NCBI GenBank assembly: GCA_012861695.1
Contig: JAAOOA010000364.1
Location: 124,001-188,000 of the forward strand
Length of the DNA: 64,000 nt
Source: Trematomus loennbergii
Taxonomy: Eukaryota > Chordata > Actinopteri > Perciformes > Nototheniidae
Direction of reading: 5' to 3'
Numbering within the stretch: position 1 is the stretch's first letter; each line of letters starts with the position of its first letter. The position numbers and the translations under genes were made by a program. The notes under the pieces were generated by a model. It saw only the letters and a list, made by a program, of their open reading frames with translations. It had not been told where the DNA came from and made no database searches. This document shows, in pieces, positions 43,726-54,870 of the stretch.

Positions 43726-44641
43726 CAGTGTTGGAAAAAGTACTCAGATCCTGTACTAAAGTAAATGTATAAATACTCCATTACTTGCTATAGTCCCAAG
43801 TTCAAAATAATACTCAAGGTAAAGCACCAAAGTGTTATTAGCCAAATATAATCGAGTATCAAAAGAAAAAGTACTTTGTGCAGAATGCCTTTTGTAAGAG
43901 GGTTGCATCATTATAGAATACAAATTAATGTTCTTATAATTAAAAAATACATACAAGATGTTTTAATGTTGTGATTTGTTGATATAGAGAGCACATTTTG
44001 GAAAGAACTGAATAAATTAGTTGATGTATATGAATATAAATACATAACTAAGTGTCAAATAATGTAGTGTAGTAAAAGTACAATATTTCCCACTGAAATG
44101 TAATTGAGTAGAAGTACAGAGTAGCAGACAATGGAAATACTCAAGTATATTTCTGTGGTACTTGTGGGAGAAACTTCTGTGTAGCAATGCAGTGGGAGTC
44201 ACCGACTCAGGAAGGAGACACGGGGAGAGCTGGAGCTTTGATGTCAAACACTGATGGTTTATTTAGGAGCTTCGGCCGGAGGATTCACAAAACAAGTCCA
44301 AGAGTCAGAGGTTCTGACTTCACGGTAGAGTTGCCACGTCAATTCTGAAGGACTCTACCCCAGACCCATGTATTTAGCTAGTTCAGAGAGAATAATCAAC
44401 ATTGTGCATAACAAGATAGAATGATAACATCGATATCAGCTGACACCAACAGGCAGGAACAGGGAGACAAAACACTGAGAGCACAGCAGCCAAGGTTACA
44501 GGTGCGTGTGCTCAGTCAGGACAGTATGAACTGATAAACTGGGTCAAAGTTATGGGCCTTGGAAAATATTTCCCCAACAGTACTTGTACTTTACTTAAGT
44601 GCAGTAATTGAGTAAATGTAGTTGGTTACATTCCACCACTG
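43726..44641. mobile_element. AGTAC-type hAT non-autonomous element with inserted solo LTR
   Basis: Left end CAGTGTTGGAAAAAGTACTC and right end (complement) CAGTGGTGGAATGTAACC, both with acttgagtaa-type motifs. Flanks aacttaag and atcttaaa match at 6 of 8 positions. The solo LTR at 44163-44579 is inside. Confidence 0.78.
44163..44579 (-). mobile_element. Solo LTR, 417 bp, with perfect 5-bp TSD
   Basis: It starts TGTGGGAGAAAC and ends TTTCCCCAACA, with gtact on both sides (44158-44162 and 44580-44584). The minus strand carries an aataaa signal (complement of tttattta at about 44259), suggesting minus orientation. It differs from the LTR at 40936. Confidence 0.8.
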
Positions 44642-44756
44642 ATCTTAAAAACGGCATGCGCTTCGAGCTGAAGCCAACTTAGAACATTGTTTGTTTTAAC
44701 TGACAAATCCTACTCATTTAGCATTCAACTTATTTGGCGACGTGAAGGATACTTAC

Positions 44757-44830
44757 TGTACTTTTGAGCCGCCGGCTTTCATCGATACATTTGGCCATTC
44801 CCCAACAACTTGGAAATCTGAAATTCAAAG
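44757..44830 (-). other. Possible non-coding first exon of copy A
   Basis: On the minus strand, GGCTCAAAAGTACA is followed by GTAAGTATCC, a strong donor at about 44756. It lies 1.1 kb upstream of the acceptor at 43604. The only ATG in it is followed at once by a stop. The 5' limit is arbitrary. Confidence 0.3.
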
Positions 44831-45596
44831 TTGGAGAATTAGTCACACAATGAACTTAATCCTGTATACTGTCATTAAAAATCTAAATGTTTATATTGCA
44901 CTGTTTTAACATGTATGACTTATCCTATTCCATGAATCAATCCTATTATATCAATCAATATCAATCCAACAATTACTTAGTTTTTTTATCAAACACACAC
45001 CTTTCAATAAGAGGGAAAACAATATGATATTTATAAATTCTAAGTTTTTTGAATTCACTTAACAAAAAAATGGATGTTAAAAGCACTTCATGTCCCAAAA
45101 AGCCTGTGGACAACCCCAGTGGTGCAAGATGTATTCTTTACTTCTTTTGAGTAAAGTCTTGCATTCAAACCCTTATGCAAGAACAAATTATACCAGATAC
45201 AAAGTTCTCCAAGTATAATTGAATAGAAATTAAAATGTATAATCTATTTGACAAATAGAGATCGCACATTTAGACTTCCTGTGTTGTCATGGCAACGTGT
45301 ACAGATCAGTCGTATTAGCGCAGCTACAAAGTCATGCCCAAACAGCGCCGTTTTCCACGATAAATAACTGTTTAAACACCAGCAGTTGCCACGGCAGGTA
45401 AGTGGCAACTGCCACAAACATTCGCTTGCCTCGGCACCCAGAGTAACACCCCTTCAGCAGCCGCAGTTGTCTCAGCAAATAGTGGCATCTGCGGCGGAAG
45501 TACCTGCCACTACCACGATTTAATCTTGCTCTCTCTCTCTGATTATGATAAAGAAACACGTTATTGGGTGAATTCCGTGTCTATTTAAGAGCTGTC
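44831..45596. other. Gene-free stretch
   Basis: It includes a local short repeat in gttgccacggcaggtaagtg / ggcaactgccac at 45385-45415 that can fold. No ORF or element end is supported. Confidence 0.4.
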
Positions 45597-46404
45597 TTAA
45601 CCCTTTGGAGTCGACCATCACGCCGGCGTGATCAGATCACATGACCTGTTCAAGCCGGTGCCGCATAAAAACAACGGTCCGGACAACATTGCCGTGTGTT
45701 TCCCTCGAAAGTACTGGCTTGAAACTATATGCCAGTCTCTGTTTCATGCAAAAAGACCCAGTAAACACGGAGATACGATGATATAAAGTTAATACAAATA
45801 TATTTCAAAAGTATGAAAAATGGAAGCACATATTTTAATATCTTCGCCGTATTTTATCATTTTACCAAACGGAAAATACTGGAAACTGTAGATCCTGCTC
45901 AACAGGATGTATTTACCAGGGAGGGGGTGAGGTAATCAGGTAAACGGAGTGATATGAAGCGAGACGAAAAGAGACGAAGAGGGACGGCGGGAACCGAAGA
46001 GAGACGGCGGGAAATGGAGAGAGACGAAGATATACGAAGACAGGTGGCGGGAGATGAGGAGAGACGGCAGGAGACGAAGAGAGAAAGCGATTGAAATAAA
46101 GTGACAGACAAACATTGAGAATTTAGATATAGTTAGATAGATTTAGAGTTTTGAAGATTCAGCTATGATGAAGAGAACTCTGAACGTGAGTCAAGCTATA
46201 AGCTTGTTTTTTTACATGGAGGAGGAGGAGGAGGAAGAGGAGGAGGAGGAGGAGGAAGACAGTTCATCCTCAGAGTCAGAGAGTGATGATGGAGTGGATG
46301 ACCCTTTGTTTGTGATTGACAAGAGTTAAGAAGTATTTTCTTGTTGATACAGTATATTGATACAAGACTTTTTGTTATAATAATATATATAATCTTTATA
46401 TATA
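45597..46404 (+). mobile_element. piggyBac-type 5' end with transposase N-terminus
   Basis: TTAA at about 45597 is followed by CCCTTTGGAGTCGACCATCA and the inverted motif cacgccggcgtgatc, typical of fish piggyBac 5' ends. A purine-rich repeat (gagacgaagagagacggcgg type) covers 45955-46090. The element is cut by a hAT at 46405, and related sequence reappears at 47900-48010. Confidence 0.6.
46165..46329 (+). pseudogene. piggyBac transposase N-terminal acidic exon
   Basis: A 54-codon frame from MMKRTLNVSQAISLFFYM through a run of about 14 Glu residues to SSSSESESDDGVDDPLFVID and a stop. PGBD-type transposases start with a short basic helix followed by an acidic Ser-rich tract like this. The Glu run is an expanded GAG/GGA microsatellite. 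No DDE domain follows. Confidence 0.55.
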
Positions 46405-47829
46405 TCAGGGATGCAAACTTGTCACCTTTCGGCAAAATTCGCCGTTTTGAATCCAAAATAGGTCGTTTGTGTGATTCATGTAGATCTGCAATAAAAATAT
46501 TTTTGGGCTATGGGGCCCCCCCCCCCATACCCCAAAATTATTCTGGGACCCGGAGTAATCTGCGGCCACGAGCTGTTATGCCATCATGACACGCATGGTG
46601 TTCTTTTTTTATATATTATAATGAAGCGCGAGCTGTGTGCTCGAGTCTTCCTGCCTGTCGGCTCTGCTCATGGATGTATAATAAGGCTCTGCTGCTCCGC
46701 GATGATGGTCTAGCTTCAGCAGCTACATTACCTACGGGTGCGTTCGTTAATATTAACTGTGCGGTCCGGAGTCACTGTGGCACAGACTGGACCGCTGGTG
46801 AACAGCTGTTAGAACGGGCCGTTCAGGTGTTCAGAGCAGAGCTCCCTGTCGGAGCGGCAGAGCGTGATGTGCACTGAAAAGTTTTTCTGTCGCAATATTA
46901 TCGTTGAGCTAGCTAACTAGCATACAATGTCACTATCTGCTAACGTTAGCTTTAGCCTTCGTTTTCTAATAGTTTTTTTCATAGACTATAAACGGAGGTG
47001 GTATAAGTATAGATCTTGTACTTGAGTAAAAGTAGAAGCACTCAGATCTTGTACTTGAGTAAAAGTAGAAGTACCAGAGTGTAGGAATACTCTGTTACAG
47101 TAAAAGTACTGCATTCAAAATGTTCCTCAAGTAAAAGTATAAAAGTATTATCATCAAAATATAGTTAAAGTAGCGACAGTAAAAGTAGTCATTGTGCAGA
47201 TTGGTCCGTTTCAGAATAATATCTATGATATGTTTTATAATAATTGATCATTAAAGTGTTATCAAAGCTGGTAAAGGTGCAGCTAGTTTGAATGACTTTG
47301 TATACTGCAGGGTAGCTTGTGAATTTACTCCAGGTGGAACTAAAGTCTGATTTAACACTTGATTATATTTCACATCATTCATCCAGATCTGTAAAGTAAC
47401 TAAAGCTATTAAATACATGTACCTCTGAACTGTAGAGGAGAAGAAGAACAAAGTAGCAAAACATTGAAATACTTAAATAAAGTACAAGTATCTCAAAATT
47501 GTACCCAAGTATAGTACTTGAGTTTATGAACTTAGTTACTTTACACCACTGGCTATAAAGATAGAAAGACTAAGCCTTGCACAGAGACATGAAAATACAT
47601 TTTCAAAATGCTCAACAGTGCTGCCAAAATTATAAACTGACTGCTACACAATTAAAATAACTGCTTAAATATATTTCTATTAGATGTGACTCTTTGGCGT
47701 TTCTGTTATTATTACCACTGCTGCTTTAGTTGTTCTGACTGCTAAAATCTGTTATTCCTCATTTTAAAGCCGATATTCCGTGGGGCTCGGATCCTTGTCA
47801 CCTTTTTCATACCTGATGAGTTTACATCC

Positions 47830-47832
<3 letters not shown>
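46405..47832. mobile_element. hAT element with CAGGGATGYAAACT ends
   Basis: Left end CAGGGATGCAAACTTGTCACC. The complement of the right end is CAGGGATGTAAACTCATCAGG. It is inserted in an AT-rich tract; 8 bp of atatatat can be read on both sides but is not diagnostic there. It contains another hAT-type repeat at 46993-47551. Confidence 0.82.
46993..47551 (+). mobile_element. AGTAC-type hAT non-autonomous element, near complete
   Basis: Left end cggaggtggtataagtatag, a changed CAGTGGTGG. Right end ttactttacaccactg. Flanks actataaa and gctataaa match at 7 of 8. Fragments of the same family occur at 10780, 17779, 35887, 40276, 41284 and 43726. Confidence 0.82.
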
Positions 47833-47865
<33 letters not shown>

Positions 47866-48007
47866 CATACATACATGCATACATACATACAGGATTATAA
47901 TCGTGTTTGTGATTGACGAGAGGTAAGAAGTATTTCTTTATGAAAACTTTTTGATACAGTATTGGTGTTGACACAAGACTTTTTGTTATAATAATATATA
48001 TAATCTT

Positions 48008-48051
<44 letters not shown>

Positions 48052-48083
48052 AATATTATATATCTATATATTATATATATATC

Positions 48084-48123
<40 letters not shown>

Positions 48124-48148
48124 ATATATATATATATATATATATATA
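47833..48148. repeat. AT/TATA microsatellite surrounding a duplicated piggyBac piece
   Basis: (AT)n tracts at 47833-47860 and 48010-48148 and an acat tract at 47861-47892 flank 47900-48010. That piece repeats 46310-46400 (tttgtgattgacgagag, then caagactttttgttataata). Confidence 0.85.
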
Positions 48149-48572
48149 CCATCTGCAAGCTGATGCTGACAGCCCCGCTCCTGCCGCCCGCTTGTGGCAG
48201 ACCACACTTCCACGCTCACCGGCAGGCCCGGACTGGCCATCGGGAGGACCGGGAGGGTGTGTGTATGTGTGGAGCGAGCGAGGCACACCTTACGTGTTGT
48301 TGTTAGCATCTGGTGCTAGCTAGCTGCGCTAACGGATATAAGGAGCTGTTTCAATGAAAACAGAGGAGCGACATTTCGCCGACAACTGCGCCGAGCACTT
48401 GACTTTATGCAGGTAGCCAGACAGTGGGACATTGTACGAAAAGTCAGCACTCACCACGGATAGTGCGCGCAACATGATTGCAGCGTCCAGGCAGCTCCCG
48501 TTCGAGCATATATGCCTTGAGCTGCACATAGCTCCAACGATCCATCACAGTGTCTCTCCACACACACACACA
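48149..48572 (+). repeat. Fragment of the 7253-8823 hAT family
   Basis: It matches about 7390-7815 (ccatctgcaagctgatgctg through tccatcacagtgtctc). It includes the same transposase relic and lacks both ends. The edges are microsatellites on both sides. Confidence 0.85.
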
Positions 48573-48790
48573 CAGGGCCGTATCCACCATTGAGGTCACC
48601 GAGGTCCGGACCTCGGTAATAATTTCCGAGCTGTGTATATAACAAAACGTGTGAAATAACTGCACTAAACGGGGTTATTTGTAGTACTTCCATTTACTGC
48701 CGATGGGGGCGCTGCATAACTACGTAGCCTTGATTAAAGCAAACAGAAGAAGACGACATGTATCAACAAACCACCGCAGCCCGGGCCCTT
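48573..48790 (+). repeat. Uninterrupted copy of the repeat split at 1749/13434
   Basis: It starts CAGGGCCGTATCCACCATTG, a hAT-like terminus. It contains cataactacgtagcc at about 48715, which is the empty form of the site occupied by the 11.7-kb hAT. Confidence 0.8.
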
Positions 48791-49552
48791 TCTCATGTCA
48801 TCAAATGTCCCATCCTCGGTCCTCCGGTAGTGACCCGGAAATGAATTTTAGCGCGCCATGTTGAAGGACATCTCATTTCTCGAAATGCACATCGAGGACT
48901 GAGCATCGAGCGTCGAGGAGGCTCTCTGGAGGAGCTATAACCGAGGATACACTGATGGGTCCTCCACAGTCCTCCACGGCTCCTTCGTGGATGCATTTCC
49001 GGCAACAGTGATGTTTCAAAGAGTCGAGACACACGGCCGGACTTATCTCAGCCAATGACAGCTCTGCATGCATCCCCTGGATATTATTTTATTAACTGCT
49101 TTCATCGCGACGCGATGTTTACAGTGAGAACAGCTGTGAGGTCCGTGCAGAAAGCAGAGCAGTGTGTATAATATATATCATATCACTCAGTATAACAGGC
49201 CTACTCTCTTTATTTGCTTTAGTTTAGTAGATATCTACAAACAAAGTCGATATTTTTCTAAAACCATTTAGTGCTTCACATAATAAAATACACAACGGCT
49301 GTAGCCTGATTATATGCTTTAGGAGCTGTAGGTGTGTGTGGTACAGTGTGTGCGTAGATGCAGCGGACAGACAGGTCTCAGTTGGTTTGGTGTCCTCTGC
49401 TTACCTGTGATACTTGTAAATAAAACTTTTGGCCCGTCATTTATTTCCCTCATTGTAGCGACCAGAGAGGGGGGGGGGGATATATCCAGTCTCTGATAGT
49501 GTTACGTTATTATGAGAGTGCTCTGTTTGATTCTGAAATTGTATATTTATAT
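48791..49552. other. No gene; possible continuation of the repeat
   Basis: It contains GC-richer sequence with ctctctggaggagctataac. Similar but inverted short motifs occur near 49905-50030 (ggagaggagttctcatttct), so the two may be ends of one non-coding element. A G run is at 49470-49479. Confidence 0.4.
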
Positions 49553-49747
<195 letters not shown>

Positions 49748-49749
<2 letters not shown>

Positions 49750-50518
49750 GCCCGCCCGCATCTGTAGCCTGTTATTGTCTCATTATACCGCACTGTGAAT
49801 GAATTAAAAGTAAATATATAAGTCGTCATGAACACATTTGTCCATCAGACAGAGTGCTGCTGTGCCTCCTGTCATCATTAATGGACGTCTCTTTAAAATG
49901 ACCGCTCAGAGGAGAGGAGTTCTCATTTCTCTAACCGCCTGCTGCTTCCCCTCCTCTCTCCTCGGTTCCCCTCCTCGGCTCCTCCGCTCGCATCTCCTGT
50001 GGGCGGGACTAAGTCTCGAGGATAGGAGTTAAATGTATTAACTGTGAATATTTTTAATTTATTTAACATTAGAAATGTATTATATATATAGTCTGGCCAA
50101 ACTTGATGGCAACCTAAAATCATGGATGTATAATAAGAACTACCTAAGAGAGAGGGAGAGAGAGCACGTGCAGCGGTCTGCTCGCGCACGGAGACATTTT
50201 AAAGTGTTACATTTTAGAACAGTATTTGCTGTGGTGGTGAAATCTCCCCCCTGCCCACTGGAAGTATTTGGGAAGTTCCATCTGTTAAAACGATAGATGA
50301 AAAATGGTCATAGTTGGTGATGTTTTTTGTAACCTGATATTGGTTGGATACTGGTATTGAACTTGTATTCAGTTGTAAGTATAAGTAATTCTGAATTTAA
50401 TGTTATTGATGGAGGCTTAAACTTTCTGACAATTGTTTTTTCTTGCCTTTACAATTATTTAAATGCCTCTATAATGATTGTATGTGTACATTTCAGTCGC
50501 TTAATGCACTGAGAACTC
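49748..50518. other. Upstream region of copy B, no ORF called
   Basis: It holds the right end of the possible repeat above (to about 50030) and a short purine tract (gagagagggagag at 50147). Acceptor-like tacatttcag at 50494 suggests an exon boundary just before copy B, but a TAG follows in the zinc-finger frame. Confidence 0.4.
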
Positions 50519-52052
50519 ATTAGTCAAGAACACATACTGCTCAACTTAGCAGTAGTGCAGAGCAGAGTCGGGAGACTGCGTTATTTAAATGCCCTTTATG
50601 CACATTTCAGCAACCTTTTTCTGAATCGGTTTTCTGTCATCTCAGAAGGCATTTAAAAAACCATGAAACAGTGGCATGCCCATATAGGGATTGTAACTAT
50701 AGCACAAATGTGTACTCTTCATTCAATTCCCATAAAAGTAGAGCACATCAAGCAAGTCTTACATCAGACTTTCAAAGTGCCATTGTCAGTGAGGATCCCC
50801 AGAATCTCCAAGCCAATATTTCTGAGGTTACTGGTGATTTGGATGAAGAATGTCCAGGACAGAGTACAGAAGTGGGGATGATGATCAATGTGACACTGTC
50901 AATCTAAGAAATCAACTCAAAATGAATGTATCATCCTTATTCCTAAAGATGCAGGCTATCCTCCATGTCTCAAACACAGCCACACAAGAAATAGTGGACC
51001 ACTTGAATCAGATCTTCTCCTTATCTCAGCCATTGATAAAGGAGGCAGTTAGTGACATATTGCAGAGAAATGGTCACAATATTGCAGAGCCTACACTGGA
51101 TGAGGTTGTTAGTGCTGTCATAGACTCAAACATTCTATTTACTGCTACCTCTAAAGGTGCAGAGTTGTCTTCATACAGCGCAGAAAAACCTTATTGAGCA
51201 TAACTATCCATGTGTAATGCCAGTAGAGTATCAGTTGGAGCAACCTGGACATACCGTCATGTATTTTCCGATCCTTCAAATGATTCAGGAGTTGTTTAGA
51301 AACACAGACATTCTTAACAAGATTACTGAACCAAATACTGAGCCTGGTCAATATGTGTCATGCTCTGATGGCTCTCATTTCCTTGAAAATGAGTTACTGT
51401 CAACAGGGGATCTCATCCTACCACTTCAGCTATATATCGATGACCTTGAAATTGCCATCCCGCTTGGCACATCACGTAAAATTCACAAACTTTGTGCTGT
51501 ATACTGGGTCCTTGCCAACGTGTCACCAAAATACAGATCAGCATTACACGCTATACAACTAGCAATACTGGTAAAAGTGACAGACCTCCGTAAGTATGGA
51601 TATGCAGCTGTGCTTGCTCCATTGCTGCATGATGTTCGTATTCTTGAGGAGGATGGTGTCTTCATTGAAAGAGTTGGTCAGAATGTCAAAGGGACCATAT
51701 TTTGTGTTTCTGCAGACAATCTGGCTGCCCATGGATTAAGTGGCTTTGTAGAGTCATTTAAAGTTCAAGTTCAAGGTTCAAGGTTCTTTATTGTCAATCT
51801 GACATAGCTACAGAGTAATTATGTAGTTGAAAATCTTATGTCACAGGCTTCTCCAACAATGCAACATAATAACATAATAACAATAAGAGCAGAGCAATAC
51901 AAAAAGAATAATAGTTATAAAATAAAATAAAGTTATGATGTGGAATAGTGCAGTAGAGTCTATATACAAGTTATTGGAATGATATATATATATATTAGGT
52001 ATTAGATACATACTACTGAGTAGCAGATGAATGTTTGAGTTGTTTCAACAGT

Positions 52053-53345
52053 TCAATTTTTTAACAGTCTCACTGCCCGCGGGAAGAAACTGTCTCCGAA
52101 TCTTCTTGTCCTTGCCAGGATGCTGCGGTAACGTCTGCCAGACGGCAACAGAAAGAACAGTTTGTGGCTGGGGTGATGGGGGTCTTTGATAATCCGTAGT
52201 GATTTCTTCCTGAGCCGCTGGGAGTAAAGGTCCTCCATGGATGGCAGCTCCGTCCTGGTGATGTGCTGTGCAGTTTTCACCACCCTCTGTAAAGCCTTAC
52301 GATCGAGGTCGGTGCAGCTGCCGTACCAGGCCGTCATGCTGCCAGTCAGGATACTCTCTATCGTGCACCTGTAGAAGTTGCAGAGTATCCTGGAATCCAT
52401 TTTGAACCTCCTCAACCTGCGGAGGAAGAAGAGCCGCTGTCGAGCTTTCTTGGTGATGGTGGTGGTGTGAAGAGACCATGTCAGGTCCTCAGTGATGTGG
52501 ACCCCAAGGAACCTGAAGCTTTTGACTCTCTCCACCGTAGTCCCATTGATGGCGATGGGGGCGTGTCCCTCTCCCTGCTGCTTCCTGTAATCCACAATCA
52601 GCTCCTTTGTTTTGCTGATGTTGAGATGGAGGTTGTTATCCTGGCACCAAGATGTCAGGTTTTCGACCTCCTCTCTGTACGCCGTCTCGTCATCGTCTGT
52701 GATCTGGCCGATGACGGTCGTGTCATCAGCAAACTTCACGATGGTGTTGGAGCTGTGTGTGGCCACGCAGTCGTGGGTGAACAGGGAGTAGAGGAGAGGG
52801 CTGAGCACGCAGCCTTGAGGGGCACCGGTGTTGAGAATCAGGGTGGAGGATGTGATGTTTCCCACCCGCACTGCCTGGGGTCTGCCCGTCAGGAAGTTCA
52901 GGATCCAGTCACAGAGGGCGCTGTTGAGCCCGAGGTCTCTGAGCTTGATGGCCAGCTTGGAGGGCACAATGGTATTGAATGCTGAACTGTAGTCAATGAA
53001 CAGCATTCTCACATATGTGTTCCTGTTCTTCGGGTCCAGGTGTGAGAGGGCAGTGTGGAGGGTGAGGGCTATGGCGTCGTCTGTGGACCTGTTTGCTCTG
53101 TAGGCAAACTGCAGGGGGTCCAGAGATTCAGGGAGGGAGGAGGTGATGAATGATTTGACTAACCGCTCAAAGCACTTCATTATGTGGAGGTGAGTGCTAC
53201 TGGGCGGTAGTCGTTGGGGCAGGTGATGATTGTCTTTTTGGGGACAGGAACGATAGTGGATGTTTAAAAGCATGTGGGGACTACAGACTGCAGCAGGGAC
53301 CTGTTGAAGATGTCTGTGAACACCTCTGCCAGCTGAACTGCACAC
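52053..53345 (-). pseudogene. LINE reverse transcriptase, catalytic and C-terminal part
   Basis: A 430-codon frame. After a short out-of-frame start it reads [46 protein letters not shown] (first catalytic Asp), [31 protein letters not shown] (the F/YADD box, intact) and [12 protein letters not shown]. The C-terminal region [11 protein letters not shown]...[16 protein letters not shown] continues to [10 protein letters not shown]. This is the full C-terminus of a CR1/Rex1/L2-group RT. The frame is broken from the upstream part at about 53270-53345. Confidence 0.93.
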
Positions 53346-53719
53346 ACCCTGAGAACACGGCCAGGGATGCCATCAGGTCCAGGAGCCTTGTGTGGGTTAA
53401 CCCTTTTAAAGGATTTACACACATCTGCCCTATTTAAAACAAAAGGGCAGTGTAGCTCCTGGTCCCTCTGTACCTCCACAGCCTGGCTGCTCTCAAAGCG
53501 TGCAAAAAAACTGTTCAGCTCATCTGGGAGAGATGCGCACGCAGACACTCCCGCAGCACCCCCCGCTGCTCCTTTGTAGTCAGTCATTGTCCTTAGTCCC
53601 GCCCACATATTCCTAGTGTTACAGCCTTTGAAGTCAGATTCCACCTTGTCTTTGTACTGTCTCTTTGCATTTTTAATTGCTCTCCGGAGATCATACCTAG
53701 ACTTCCTGTACTCCTCCAA
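53264..53719 (-). pseudogene. LINE ORF2, linker and start of reverse transcriptase
   Basis: The frame contains YRKSRYDLRRAIKNAKRQYK and WAGLRTMTDYKG, then [20 protein letters not shown], the N-terminal RT motif (KAPGPDG). It lies between the endonuclease and the main RT block and is separated from both by single frameshifts, so the ORF was once continuous. Confidence 0.9.
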
Positions 53720-53767
53720 ATCTCCCGCTCTGTGCGCGATAGCGCGCTTTCAGCCGCGCACATCAGT

Positions 53768-54870
53768 TTATCCAGGGCTTTTGATTTGGGAATGTCCGTA
53801 CAGAAACCTTCGGTACCACGTCATCGATGCATTTCCCAATGTAGCAGATGACAGTGTCCGTGTGTGTGTTGATGTTATTGTCCTCAAACACACTCCAATC
53901 CGTAGATGCAAAGCAATCCTGCAGTGCTGAATCTGACTCCTCGCTCCATCGTTGTACTGTCTTGTAATCGGTCTGTCCCTTTTAAGTTTCTGCTTGTACG
54001 CAGGCAACAACAGTAGTGAGATATGGTCTGATTTGCCGAAGGGAGGGCGAGGGAGAGCCTTATATCCATTCCGGAAAGGGGAATAAACATGGTCCAGTAT
54101 GTTTCCCCCGCGCGTCGGGAAGTTGATGTGTTGGTAATATTTTGGCAAAACCTTCTTCATGTTGGCGGTGTTGAAATCTCCGGCCACAACGAACGCCGCA
54201 TCTGGCCGTGAAGTCTCGGTTTTATCAATAATCCCAAACAGCTGATCGAGTGCCGTGTTGTTGTCGGCGAGTGGCTGCGGGGGATACACTGCTGTTATCA
54301 CAACAGATGTGAATTCCCTCGGCAGATGGAAGGCCCGACATGAGATCATGAGGTGCTCTAGATGTGCGGAACAGTCCGATGAAATAATCTTCACATCTGA
54401 GCACCAGTTGTTGTTAGTCATTACACACACACCGCCTCCCTTACTTTTCCCCGAGTTAGCAGTCCGGTCCTGACGAAAAATAGAGAATCCATCAGGGACA
54501 ATGGCGGAGTCCGGGATAGCGGGGTTGAGCCAAGTCTCAGTGAGAATTAACACGTTACAGTTCTTAATGTCCCGTTGAAAAGCAATCCGGCTTCTGAGTT
54601 CATCTAGCTTATTTTCAATGGATTGAACATTAGCCAGAAGAATACTCGGAAGAGGGGGTCGATTCTCTCGTTTCCTCAGTCTGACCAGCAGCCCGGCCCG
54701 GCACCCGCGTTTGTTTCTTCTTGCGTCTCTCAGGTAGAACAGCAACAGGTAGCCATGGTGAATCTCCATTGTCGGAGGGTTATTTTGTCCACGAAGTTTC
54801 GCAATTGAAGAAGTTCCTCTCTGCTATATTGTATGGCAGAGTAGGTGCGGTCGGCTAGCATGTTGCGAAC
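53768..54870 (-). pseudogene. LINE ORF2, AP-endonuclease domain
   Basis: From about 54850 the frames read the start YSREELLQLRNF and, after a shift, LVRLRKRENRPPLPSILLAN. The AP-endonuclease domain follows: NVQSIENKLDEL, LILTETWL (catalytic Glu), GGGVCVMTN, VVAGDFNTAN (Asp/Asn), and the C-terminal GNILDHVYS and FGKSDHISLLLL (Asp-His). The catalytic set looks complete. This enzyme nicks target DNA for priming in non-LTR retrotransposons. The frame ends after the domain at about 53930. Confidence 0.92.

Noticed and set aside
47895..48309. Tyr/Ile-rich minus-strand ORFs
   Set aside because: They translate an AT microsatellite.
52467..52985. A 172-codon plus-strand ORF
   Set aside because: Antisense to the LINE reverse transcriptase.
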